From the NCBI GenBank assembly GCA_024233135.1, contig JACKPZ010000007.1:62001-126000 (forward strand): a DNA stretch of 64,000 nt. The letters are read 5' to 3'. This stretch comes from Akkermansiaceae bacterium (GTDB taxonomy: Bacteria; Verrucomicrobiota; Verrucomicrobiia; Verrucomicrobiales; Akkermansiaceae). The translations under genes and the position numbers were made by a program. The notes below the pieces were generated by a model. The model was given only the letters and a program-made list of their open reading frames with translations, was not told the DNA's origin and did not search any database. Positions 8,848 through 17,466 of the stretch are shown here, piece after piece; the stretch's first letter is position 1, and the number at the start of each line of letters is the position of its first letter.

Positions 8848-10242
8848 TCACGGGTCCTTCGCGTCGTCTCCGCCGGAAACGAATCCGCCGACGATGGCCT
8901 TGAGTTTCAGCCACTCGCCGGAGTCGCAGCGGACGAACTCCTCGATTTCCCGGCCACGCCAGCGGACGGTGGACTCGTTGCCCTCGATGGTCATCTCGAC
9001 GTCGCTCTCGGTGCCGAAGCCCTCCTGCTTCATCTTTCGCTCGCCGCCGATGGGTGCCAGGTCGAGTGTCTGCGAGTAGCTTGTGAAATAGCCGTGGCTC
9101 AGGTCATCGCCGGGTCCGCGAATGTTGAACGACCCGATGTGGTTTCCCGTTTGGAGCCGCTTGCAGAACGTTTCCAGTGCTTGCTCGGGAGGATTCGCCC
9201 CGTGTTTCCGGACGAAGGCCCGGACCTTTTCGAGGTCCGCCGCTTGGGAGGGTGTCGGGTGAAACGGCGGCTCGCGATCAAACAGGAGCCCCACTACACA
9301 GGAAACGATCGCGAAGCAGGCGAGTGCGATCGCCCAGCCCCGCACGGCGTGCGTCACGAACACGACCCGCCGTTGACGCATCACCCGCACGATGAGCGCG
9401 AGCACCGCGGTCATGAGGACGGCCGGAAGAACCTGCTGGAGCCAGAACGGCGCGCGGTTCACTGGAAACCAGCCGGTGGAATGTCCCGCCACGAGCGGGG
9501 CTCCGAGCGCGATGTGGTAGAGGAGGACCGGCCAGGTGAACACAAGGACGAAACCGAGCAGAAACACCGCGAATCTCATCGCGGCGTGGCTGCCTCGGGA
9601 CATCAGCATGGCGACGACGACCCAGATGATCGGCGATCCGAGATCGAACGAGTTGTCATGGATCGCCCGCCAGACGGTATCCCCGATGCCCCAGGCGAGG
9701 ACAAGAAACGCGGTGGCCCTCAGCAGCCGGTCGGCAGCCGGCGGCGGGACGTTTCCATAGAGCCGGAGCAGGATGTGGGCGGCGAAACCGGCGGCGTCGC
9801 GGTTTTCGGATGCCCTCGGCCCGGCGATGTGGAGCGTGGACGGTTGATGGCGGAGCAGCCATTTCTCGAGGATGCGGAGTGATTCCTCCGGAGCCTGCGA
9901 TGTCCGGTCGAGCACGAGCACGGGTTTTCCGAGATCGCGGGCGGTCTCTTCCGTGAGGTCGGTGCCCGGAGACTTGGTCGATGCCGCGGAACTCGTCACG
10001 ATCAAGGTCGCGTCCGAGTCGCGGGTGTTCCACACCGTTCGCTCGGCCGGGTCGGCGGACGGTGTTTCGCGGAGTTCGGGAAACTCGGTCGCGGACACCG
10101 GCCCATCCTCCGCGAGGCGGCCTGCGGGCACCCACCCGCCGACGGGCACTCCGCACTCGCGGGCGGCTTGTAAGGCGGCCCTGTCCACTCCGGTCTGACC
10201 GCCGGAGATGATTTTGCCGGGAGTCCAAGAGCTGTGCTGCAT
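8848..10242 (-). CDS. Putative molybdenum-carrier-like domain fused to a membrane protein
   Basis: The N-terminal ~165 residues resemble the 'putative molybdenum carrier' family (PF12694, a Rossmann-like fold related to LOG/DprA proteins): KIISGGQTGVDRAALQAA near the start, then GGWVPAGRLAEDGP, and a DATLIVTSS strand. About five hydrophobic segments follow between residues 170 and 330 (for example AVLMTAVLALIVRVM and GWAIALACFAIVSCVVGLL). A soluble tail of about 130 residues ends the protein. The stop is 77 bp from the coiled-coil gene, and its start is 3 bp from the stop of the oxidoreductase gene upstream, suggesting one transcription unit. The usual family member is a stand-alone domain, so the fusion is unusual. 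Ligand and function are unknown. Confidence 0.75.
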   Translation of the reverse strand: MQHSSWTPGKIISGGQTGVDRAALQAARECGVPVGGWVPAGRLAEDGPVSATEFPELRETPSADPAERTVWNTRDSDATLIVTSSAASTKSPGTDLTEETARDLGKPVLVLDRTSQAPEESLRILEKWLLRHQPSTLHIAGPRASENRDAAGFAAHILLRLYGNVPPPAADRLLRATAFLVLAWGIGDTVWRAIHDNSFDLGSPIIWVVVAMLMSRGSHAAMRFAVFLLGFVLVFTWPVLLYHIALGAPLVAGHSTGWFPVNRAPFWLQQVLPAVLMTAVLALIVRVMRQRRVVFVTHAVRGWAIALACFAIVSCVVGLLFDREPPFHPTPSQAADLEKVRAFVRKHGANPPEQALETFCKRLQTGNHIGSFNIRGPGDDLSHGYFTSYSQTLDLAPIGGERKMKQEGFGTESDVEMTIEGNESTVRWRGREIEEFVRCDSGEWLKLKAIVGGFVSGGDDAKDP

Positions 10243-10245
10243 CCT

Positions 10246-11499
10246 TCACGCCCGGTTCACCCGCCGCGCCTCGCCGCCCTCGATCCGCGACAGCTCCGCC
10301 TCAAACGCCAGCTCGTGGCCGGCGAATCCGTCGAGCCCGGGTTCGATCGCGTCCGGGCCGCGGAACATGCGGTCGAGCGAATCGACGAGGCCGAAGTCGC
10401 CTCCGCCATGGCCGGCGTATCCCTGGGCATCGACCTCCGGCAGCGGGATCGGCTCGACCCGTCCGTCGTGGTGATGGCGTAGCCAAAGCTCGGGCGCGCC
10501 GGCCTCGTTGAGCGGCGTGCCGCCGCGCAGTGAGGCCTTGGTACCGTGGATCTCCAACGTGCGTCCGCAGTCGAAGGCGGTCATGGTGAGCGTGGCGGTC
10601 ACCCCGTTTTCCATCTCCGCGGCGACCACCTGGTGATCGACGACGTCGTTGTCGCAACGGTACACGCAGCGGCCCCACGGAGAGCTGCGGAGAAACTCAA
10701 GGATGCGCTCGTCATCCGCTTCCTCGGCGTGGTCCATCACCATGCCGAGCCAGCGGCGGCGGTCGCCGAGGTAGCGGTGGCTGTCATAGATGCACTCGCC
10801 GGCCGCGGGGCAGCCGTCGGTGCAGCGGGCCGGAGCACCATCCGGCGCTCTTTCGCCGGTGAACCAATCGAGCGCGCCATGGCTGGTCACGGTTTTGGCC
10901 GCCGAGCCGGAGAGCCAGCACAGCAGGTCCGCGTCGTGGCTGCACTTCGCGACGATCATCGGCGTGGACGTCTCCGAGTTTCTCCAATGCCCGCGAACGA
11001 AAGAATGCGCCTGGTGGAAAGGCTCCACCCCTTCGCTGGCCCGGATAGTGACCACGCGGCCGAGGCTTCCGGCATCCACCACGTCCTTCACCGCGCGGTA
11101 GAATGGCGTGTAGCGGAGCACAAAACACAATGCGACGCGCCGTCCGAGCGTGCGCGCGAGCCCGTCGAGCTCGCGGCAGCGTTCGATGGATTCGGCAGCC
11201 GGTTTTTCTAACAAGATGTCGTATCCCGCGCACAGCGCCGCGGTGGCATGGCCGAAGTGGTCCTGGTCCTGCGTCGCGATGATCAACACGTCGGCGAGTT
11301 TTCCGGCATGGAAGAACGAATCGGCATCGGCGAACACCCGGACGTCGGGCCCGGCGAGGTCCGCGACGAAGGCGGTGCGGGTTTCCACCGGATCGACGGC
11401 GGCGGTGATTCGGTAGCGGCCGCCGAGCGATGCGGCGATCTTGGCATAACCGCGCCCGCGGGATCCGCAGCCGAGAATCGCGATGTCGAGGGGGGGCAT
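10246..11499 (-). CDS. Gfo/Idh/MocA-family oxidoreductase
   Basis: A 417-residue NAD(P)-dependent sugar or inositol dehydrogenase-like protein. The Rossmann motif is at the extreme N-terminus (DIAILGCGSRGRGYAKIA), followed by the family signature LLEKPAAES near residue 95 and a C-terminal substrate domain with many His and Asp residues. A Cys-rich stretch (CTDGCPAAGEC) in the middle may bind a metal. There is no signal peptide, so it is probably cytoplasmic. It is 11 bp downstream of the GH88 gene, which suggests the two act on the same uronic-acid or sugar breakdown product (inference). Confidence 0.9.
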   Translation of the reverse strand: MPPLDIAILGCGSRGRGYAKIAASLGGRYRITAAVDPVETRTAFVADLAGPDVRVFADADSFFHAGKLADVLIIATQDQDHFGHATAALCAGYDILLEKPAAESIERCRELDGLARTLGRRVALCFVLRYTPFYRAVKDVVDAGSLGRVVTIRASEGVEPFHQAHSFVRGHWRNSETSTPMIVAKCSHDADLLCWLSGSAAKTVTSHGALDWFTGERAPDGAPARCTDGCPAAGECIYDSHRYLGDRRRWLGMVMDHAEEADDERILEFLRSSPWGRCVYRCDNDVVDHQVVAAEMENGVTATLTMTAFDCGRTLEIHGTKASLRGGTPLNEAGAPELWLRHHHDGRVEPIPLPEVDAQGYAGHGGGDFGLVDSLDRMFRGPDAIEPGLDGFAGHELAFEAELSRIEGGEARRVNRA

Positions 11500-11510
11500 G
11501 GTGGTGGGTT

Positions 11511-12740
11511 TCAGTTGCGGGTTGCGAATTCGGCGCGCTCCGAGCCGCCGGCGGCGGCGCGGTAGCGGAGCAGGGCTTCGAGGAAATAGTAGTCCGCGTA
11601 GTTGAGCGGCACATCCACCTCGCTGTCCTCCGGCGCGCTGCCGGTGGAGTGTTTGAGAAGGAAGCCGCCGTTGGTTCCGTCCTCCGCGAGGTACGCCGGC
11701 GAGCCGAGCGAGAGGAGCTGCGCCTTTGCGAAGTCGAGATATGCCTTTCCGTTCTCCGGACCGAGATGTCCGGCGAGTTCGATCATCGCGCTGGCGGTGA
11801 TGGCGGCGGACGACGCGTCGCGCGGTGTGTCATTTCCCGGCTCCGCGCCGAAGTCCCAATAAGGCACCTTGTCTTCCGGCAGGTTCGGATGGTTTCGGTA
11901 GAAGTCCGCCACCTTGCGGGCCTGCGCGAGGTATTCCGCTTTTCCTGTGAGCCGGTAGATCAACGTGAAGCCATAGATCGCCCAGCTCTGGCCGCGCGCC
12001 CATGCGCTGAGCACGCTGCGCCCCTGGCGCGAGTGGATCGCGAGGATCGCGCCGTTCTCCGGTTTGTAGTCGAGCACATGATACGCCGAGCCATCCGCGC
12101 GGAAGTGGTTCGCCAGCGTCTTGTCGGCGTGGCTCAGGGAAATCTCGCGCAACGACGCGTCGCCACCGTGGTCCGCTGCCCACATCAGGAGTTCGAGGTT
12201 CATCATGTTGTCGATGATGACCGGATAGGTATACGGCCCGAAATCCCACGAGCGGATCAGCCCGGGTTTCTCGTGATAGCGTGTCGCGAGCGCCTTCGCG
12301 CCGTCGAGAAGCACCGCCTTCGCCTTGTCGTCGGGTGCGAGGCGCATCTGATGGCCGTACGACGAGCCGAGCATGAAGCCGACATCATGGTGGCCCTTGA
12401 AATGACGGATCCGCTCGAGGCTGCCGGTCATCTTCATCGCCCGTTGTTTCCAAACATCGGAGCCGGTGAATTCGTGGATGAGCCACAAGGTCCCCGGGAA
12501 GAACCCGCTGGTCCAGTCCTCGGCTTTCACAAGTTTCACGCGCCCGTCCTTGTCCATCGTGCGGGGGATCATGCCGCTGTCGCCGGTCGCATCGAAAAGC
12601 CGTTCGCTCTGCGAGGCCGCGCGCTCGAAAACCTGCGGGATCATCACCAGGACCGCGTCCGCTTCGGCGCGTGCGGTCCGGGTGCCCAGCAGGGCGATCG
12701 TGGAAACAGCGAGTGTGCGAATGAGAATGTGTCGGATCAT
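11511..12740 (-). CDS. Glycoside hydrolase family 88 unsaturated glucuronyl hydrolase, exported
   Basis: Hydrolyses unsaturated glucuronyl residues left by polysaccharide lyases, in an alpha/alpha barrel. Family landmarks: AEDWTSGFFPGTLW (first catalytic Asp), HHDVGFMLGSSYG (second catalytic Asp), YPVIIDNMMNLELL, GQSWAIYGF and DASSAAITASAM. The start at 12740 gives MIRHILIRTLAVSTIALLG, a good signal peptide. An upstream in-frame ATG at 12758 is also possible. The product is thus periplasmic or exported. It is transcribed divergently from the GH-GT2 fusion and upstream of the oxidoreductase, as in a small glycan-use locus. Confidence 0.9.
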   Translation of the reverse strand: MIRHILIRTLAVSTIALLGTRTARAEADAVLVMIPQVFERAASQSERLFDATGDSGMIPRTMDKDGRVKLVKAEDWTSGFFPGTLWLIHEFTGSDVWKQRAMKMTGSLERIRHFKGHHDVGFMLGSSYGHQMRLAPDDKAKAVLLDGAKALATRYHEKPGLIRSWDFGPYTYPVIIDNMMNLELLMWAADHGGDASLREISLSHADKTLANHFRADGSAYHVLDYKPENGAILAIHSRQGRSVLSAWARGQSWAIYGFTLIYRLTGKAEYLAQARKVADFYRNHPNLPEDKVPYWDFGAEPGNDTPRDASSAAITASAMIELAGHLGPENGKAYLDFAKAQLLSLGSPAYLAEDGTNGGFLLKHSTGSAPEDSEVDVPLNYADYYFLEALLRYRAAAGGSERAEFATRN

Positions 12741-12868
12741 CGGAAGAACAAAAAACATCGATCCGGTAGCGGATCTGTCATGCCAATGCAACTCCGTGCC
12801 GACGAAAGTTTCTCCAGCCGTCCCGAATTCGTTTGGGGAAACGGACGATGGCCGCCTAGCATCCGCCC

Positions 12869-14935
12869 GTGACCGGTGACCACGCGCGGGACCGCTGGCG
12901 GACGGACGGAAAGTTCTTCCGTGCGGCCGGGCGGCGCGTGTCGCTCCGCGCGGTGACCTACGGGCCGTTTCCCGGCGGTTGGCCGCGCGATTTCGCGCCG
13001 GATTTCCAGCGGATCCGGGCCGCGGGTTTCAACGCGCTGCGGTTGTTCGAAATGCCGGACAGCAGGCTGCTCGACGCGGCGGCGGCGCATGGACTGCGCG
13101 TCTTCGGCGGCCTCCACTGGGGCCAGAACGAGGAGTTTTTCCGCACCCCGCGGCTGCTCTCGGCGGCACGGGTCTCGCTGGCGGAGTCGCTGCGCGAAAC
13201 CGCGGACCACCCGGCGCTTGCGGGCGTCTTCGTCGCCAACGAGATCCCGGCGGATCTCGTCCGCTGGATGGGCCCGGCCAGGGTGCGGGCCACGCTGGAG
13301 GAACTCATCGACCTTGGCCGCGAGTCCGCGCCCCGGCTTCTCTTCGCCTACGCGAACTATCCGAGCACCGAGTATCTCGAGCCGGAAAACGCGGACTTCA
13401 CCGCGTTCAACATCTATCTCGAACAGGCCGCGGAGTTTCGTGCCTATCTCAAACGCCTGCACCACATCGCCGGCGACCGGCCGCTGGTGGTCTCCGAGTT
13501 CGGCCTCGACTCGCGCCGCAACGGCCTCGTCCGCCAGGCGGAAACGCTGCGCTGGGCCGAGACCATCGCCGCCGAGGAAGAGTGCGCCGGTTTCACCATC
13601 TTCTCATGGAGCGACCGCTGGTGGAACAACTCCGCGGAGGTGGGAGACTGGGATTTCGGCCTCGTCGATCGCGACGGAAACGACAAACCCGCCATCGAAG
13701 CCGTCACCGCACCGGTGCCCGAGAAGGTGGTGCCATTTCCGCGTTTCTCCGTCATCGTCTGCACCCGCGACGGCCGCGAACGCATCGACCGCTGCCTCGC
13801 CGCGATCCGCGCGATGGACGGCGAGTTCGAGACCGTGCTCGTTGACGATGGATCCACCGACGGCACCAGTTCCCATGTCGCGCGGCGGCATCCGTGGGTG
13901 AAACTCGTCACCCTCGATCCCTGCGGGCTCAGCGCGGCGCGAAACGCGGGGGCCGACGCCGCGACGGGCGACGTGCTCGCCTACACCGACGACGATTGCG
14001 AGCCGGACCGCGAGTGGCTCGTCCGGCTCGCGCGGGTTTTCGCCGATGGACGTTTCGCCGCCGCGGGCGGACCGAACCTGCCGCCACCGCCGCGCGATTG
14101 GCATGAGGCGGTGGTCTGCGCGTCGCCCGGCGCGCCGAGTCATGTCATGCTCGACGACGAGGAAGCCGAGCACCTGCCCGGCTGCAACCTCGCCGTCACC
14201 CGAGCCGCGTTCGAGGCGGTCGGAGGCTTCGACACCCGCTTCGAAACGGCGGGTGACGACGTCGATTTCTGCTGGCGCCTCCGCGAGGCGGGTTTCCGTC
14301 TCGGTTTCGCGCCCGGCGCCTTCGTCTGGCACCACCGGCGCAAGTCGGTCCGCGGTTTCCTCCGCCAGCAGATCGGCTACGGCCGTGCCGAGCGGCTGCT
14401 GCTGGAGAAACACCCGTCGCGATTCAGCAAACGCGGCGGCGCGCGCTGGCACGGCTTCGTCTATGGCGGCGGCCCCGTGCGGGCGATGGAACATTCGCTC
14501 ATCGAACACGGGTCGATGGGCCGCGGCGGCTACCAGTCGATCCGCAACCGCATGCTTCCGCTGCGCGGCATCGACACCCGCTTTTCGCGATGGTGGTCGC
14601 GCGCCGCGCTCGCGCTCGTCGAGTTCCTCGTGCCGCACATCCGTGCATGGGAACGCAACCGCACGCTTATCCCTCCCTGCGAGCCGCGGAGGCGCTCCAC
14701 CGTCCCACGGGTGGACGACGAGATCGCCGTCCATGGGATCGACCGTGACGCATTGTTAGGAAAACTCCTGGCCGCCGGGTGGAAACCCGGAGGCCCCTTC
14801 GACCCATGGGACGCCCGTCTGGGAAACACCCGCGTGCTTGCCGCGACCGAGCACCACGCCGACGGCTCGAAGGACAGCCTCGTCCGCGTCTGGGGCGATC
14901 CCGCGGACCTGTCTCAATCGATCCGCAGCGCCTGA
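12869..14935 (+). CDS. Fusion of a TIM-barrel glycosidase-like domain and a family 2 glycosyltransferase
   Basis: 688 residues from a GTG start. Residues ~10-280 look like a clan GH-A barrel of the GH2/GH5 kind, with acid/base candidate Glu125 in VANEIPADLV and nucleophile candidate Glu210 in PLVVSEFGLDSR. Residues ~291-545 are a GT-A/GT2 domain: SVIVCTRDGRERIDRCL, VLVDDGSTDGT, the DxD-like YTDDDCEPD, LPGCNLAVTR and GDDVDFCWRLREAGF. The C-terminal ~140 residues are unassigned. No signal peptide is visible, so the GT probably works in the cytoplasm on an NDP-sugar. How a retaining hydrolase fold serves there is unclear. The 3' end overlaps the convergent astacin gene by 22 bp. Confidence 0.85.
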   Translation: MTGDHARDRWRTDGKFFRAAGRRVSLRAVTYGPFPGGWPRDFAPDFQRIRAAGFNALRLFEMPDSRLLDAAAAHGLRVFGGLHWGQNEEFFRTPRLLSAARVSLAESLRETADHPALAGVFVANEIPADLVRWMGPARVRATLEELIDLGRESAPRLLFAYANYPSTEYLEPENADFTAFNIYLEQAAEFRAYLKRLHHIAGDRPLVVSEFGLDSRRNGLVRQAETLRWAETIAAEEECAGFTIFSWSDRWWNNSAEVGDWDFGLVDRDGNDKPAIEAVTAPVPEKVVPFPRFSVIVCTRDGRERIDRCLAAIRAMDGEFETVLVDDGSTDGTSSHVARRHPWVKLVTLDPCGLSAARNAGADAATGDVLAYTDDDCEPDREWLVRLARVFADGRFAAAGGPNLPPPPRDWHEAVVCASPGAPSHVMLDDEEAEHLPGCNLAVTRAAFEAVGGFDTRFETAGDDVDFCWRLREAGFRLGFAPGAFVWHHRRKSVRGFLRQQIGYGRAERLLLEKHPSRFSKRGGARWHGFVYGGGPVRAMEHSLIEHGSMGRGGYQSIRNRMLPLRGIDTRFSRWWSRAALALVEFLVPHIRAWERNRTLIPPCEPRRRSTVPRVDDEIAVHGIDRDALLGKLLAAGWKPGGPFDPWDARLGNTRVLAATEHHADGSKDSLVRVWGDPADLSQSIRSA

Positions 14936-17409
14936 TAGAACATCCGTTCCTCCGACGCCGGCAGCGTCACCTCCAGCAGCGTAGAGTCCGTGTGGTGGAT
15001 CTCCGGAAGCAGTTTCCAGCCGGGCGGGCCGAGCGTCGGACTGCTCCGCACCTGATAGACGCGCCCCGGTTTCACCCGGAATCGCAGCGTCACCATGCCG
15101 CCGGCGTGTGTCACGGAGTCCGTGCCGAAGAAATCCGCGCCGTCCTGCGGATCGGTGCCGGCGAGATATTCATCGAGGTTCGTGCGGCCATCGTGGTCGA
15201 GGTCGCCGCCGGCGTCGTCGATGCCCACGGTCATGCCGTTCGCGGTTTCGTATCCGTCCGGGATGCCGTCGGAGTCGCTGTCGGTCGCGGTGACGGAGAT
15301 GGCGGCCGAGAAACCGGAGGTGTCGCCGTTCCCTTCGTCCGTCGCGGTGGCGGTGATCTGCTTTCCGACGACCAGCGCGGTGGGAAACGCCTGCGAAAAC
15401 GCCGCGTGTCCCGCACCATCGGTGGTAAGCGAGTCGATCGCTCCAAGGAACACGACGCCCTCGCCCGGCGCAGCCGAGGCGAAGAACTCGATGCGGAAGT
15501 CGTGGCCGGGCGTGGAATCGAGCGTGCCGTTGATCGTCACGCCGCCCGCATCCGCCACCGCGGAGCCGAGCGCGGGTGCGGCGGCGCCGTGGTTTCCATC
15601 GCGGATGTCGATGCCGAGGTATGCGTGGTCCGAGATCGAGTTCATCCGGAACGTGTTGCCGATCGCGGTCGAATCGAAGAGCACGATGCCCGCGCTGTTG
15701 TGGTGGGCGATGCGGTTGGAGGCGACCACGTTGTCCGTGCTGTCGTTCCAGATCGCCACGCCGGCGAAGTTGTTGCCCAGCGCTCCGCCGCCCGCGGAGA
15801 TGCCGATCTGATTGCCTTCGATCGCGTTGTCGTCGCTGCCCGGGCCGATGATCGCGATGCCGTATCCGAAGGGCTCACCGTTGCCCGCGACGATGTTTCC
15901 TTCGACCACGTTGTCCGCCGCGCCGTCGACGATGTAGATGCCGGCGTCGCTGTTGGAAACCGCCGAGCCGCCCGTGGCGTCGGTGCCGATGAAGTTGCCG
16001 GCGACCGTGTTGTTCACCACGCCGGAGCCGGTGAGCCAGATGCCGGCGCCGTGGTTTCCGGAAACCACGTTGCCGGGGCCGATCGTGTTGAACGAGGACG
16101 CGTCGGTGATGATCACGCCGCCGAGGCCGTTCGGCAGCGCCGCGTCGCCCGCCGCGCGGGTGCCCACGCGGGAGCCGGTCACCTTGTTGTCATGGGTGGC
16201 CGCGCCGGAGATCCACACGCCGTACTCGGTGTTTCCCGACAGGACATTGCCGGGGCCGATGGTGTTGTCGTGCGCGCCATCGGAGATCTGCACGCCTTGT
16301 TTCGCATTCGGCGCGGCGCTCGTCCCGTCGCTGCCGACGCCGCACCAGCAATCGCGCACGGTGTTGCCGGAGGCGTTCGGATGGAGCATGGCGATGCCCA
16401 CCCACGGTGAGCGCACGATGCCCAGTCCGCGCACGGTGCAGCCGGACGCATAGATCATGATTCCCGGCGGCTCGCCGGATTCCGGCAGCACCCCGGAGCC
16501 GTCGAGAAACACCACCGGGTTTCCCGCGTAGCCGGGCTGCGTGGTCGCGTCGATCACCGTGCCATCCGTCGCCAGCGGCGGAAGGTGGCCGGTGGGTTTG
16601 ATGGTGAAAACGCCCGCCGCATGGCCCGGATCGCTCGTCGGGATATCAAAGGTGACCGTGGTCCCCGGATGATCTGCGGCATAGTACATCGCGGCGCGCA
16701 GGCTGCCCGGCCCGGTGTCCGCCGTGGTGGTGACCACCGGCGAGAGCGCGACCGCCCCATACACCCACGCGGCCGCCGCGCGGTCGCCGGGACTGAGCGC
16801 GAAGTTGCCCATCCGCGGCTGATAGATCTCGAATCCGGGTTTTGCGGTGAGCGTGTCGAGGTTCGCCGGGTCGGTCGAAAACAGGTTGCGGCTGAAATGC
16901 ATCACCGACTCGAAGTCATAGCCGTCGCGGCTCACGCCATCCGGCTGGATGTCGAACCAGAACGCGTTGCCCGGCGTGATGTTCGCGGTTTCCACCGTCA
17001 CATACGTGTCGCGGTCCGGACGGGTGTGCTCGTGGTCGAAGCCTAACAAATGCCCCGTTTCATGCACGATCTGCGAGCGGGTGAGCGCGTTGATCTCGAC
17101 GAGCGCCGGCTGGCTTCCCGAAACGAGATTCGGCCCGGAGGGATCGTATTCGAAACGCGCGTAGTCGGTTTCCGTCGTGCGCTCGATGAAATGGACGTCC
17201 GCCGCGAGCTCCCACTCGCGGATGCCGTCGAGATATGCCTTTTTCTGCGCCGCGGTGAGCGCGGGATCGATCACATACGGAATCGTCCCGCCCGGCCACG
17301 GCGCGGTCGCAGGAGACACGCCGTTGTACAGAAAGCCGGCGTGGAGCGGAACCGCTCCGGACAGACAGAGCAGGAACGTCGTGAGTCTAAGCGGAGGAAA
17401 CGCTTTCAT
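14914..17409 (-). CDS. Secreted astacin-like metalloprotease with parallel beta-helix
   Basis: 831 residues. A signal peptide (MKAFPPLRLTTFLLCLSGAV, ending at LHA) is followed by an M12A-type catalytic domain with HETGHLLGFDHEHTRPD: His116, Glu117, His120, His126. The Met-turn reads SVMHF where astacins usually have a Tyr. From about residue 250 to 620 there are NosD-like right-handed beta-helix turns (repeating N-x-V/I, GN-x-h-SGN units). An EF-hand-like calcium stretch follows (DSDSDGIPDGYE and GDLDHDGRTNLDEYL), and a short C-terminal domain ends SEERMFYQALRID. It acts outside the cell or in the envelope. The beta-helix may bind polysaccharide and target the protease (inference). Confidence 0.88.
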   Translation of the reverse strand: MKAFPPLRLTTFLLCLSGAVPLHAGFLYNGVSPATAPWPGGTIPYVIDPALTAAQKKAYLDGIREWELAADVHFIERTTETDYARFEYDPSGPNLVSGSQPALVEINALTRSQIVHETGHLLGFDHEHTRPDRDTYVTVETANITPGNAFWFDIQPDGVSRDGYDFESVMHFSRNLFSTDPANLDTLTAKPGFEIYQPRMGNFALSPGDRAAAAWVYGAVALSPVVTTTADTGPGSLRAAMYYAADHPGTTVTFDIPTSDPGHAAGVFTIKPTGHLPPLATDGTVIDATTQPGYAGNPVVFLDGSGVLPESGEPPGIMIYASGCTVRGLGIVRSPWVGIAMLHPNASGNTVRDCWCGVGSDGTSAAPNAKQGVQISDGAHDNTIGPGNVLSGNTEYGVWISGAATHDNKVTGSRVGTRAAGDAALPNGLGGVIITDASSFNTIGPGNVVSGNHGAGIWLTGSGVVNNTVAGNFIGTDATGGSAVSNSDAGIYIVDGAADNVVEGNIVAGNGEPFGYGIAIIGPGSDDNAIEGNQIGISAGGGALGNNFAGVAIWNDSTDNVVASNRIAHHNSAGIVLFDSTAIGNTFRMNSISDHAYLGIDIRDGNHGAAAPALGSAVADAGGVTINGTLDSTPGHDFRIEFFASAAPGEGVVFLGAIDSLTTDGAGHAAFSQAFPTALVVGKQITATATDEGNGDTSGFSAAISVTATDSDSDGIPDGYETANGMTVGIDDAGGDLDHDGRTNLDEYLAGTDPQDGADFFGTDSVTHAGGMVTLRFRVKPGRVYQVRSSPTLGPPGWKLLPEIHHTDSTLLEVTLPASEERMFYQALRID

Positions 17410-17466
17410 GGGGGATCTTCGCGAGGCTAGTCCCGCGCGCCGGACCGCGCAAGACCCCTCGCGACA

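Noticed and set aside
14779..16410. A 543-residue plus-strand frame
   Set aside because: Antisense to the beta-helix part of the astacin gene; its repetitive Val/Arg/Asp text mirrors that helix.
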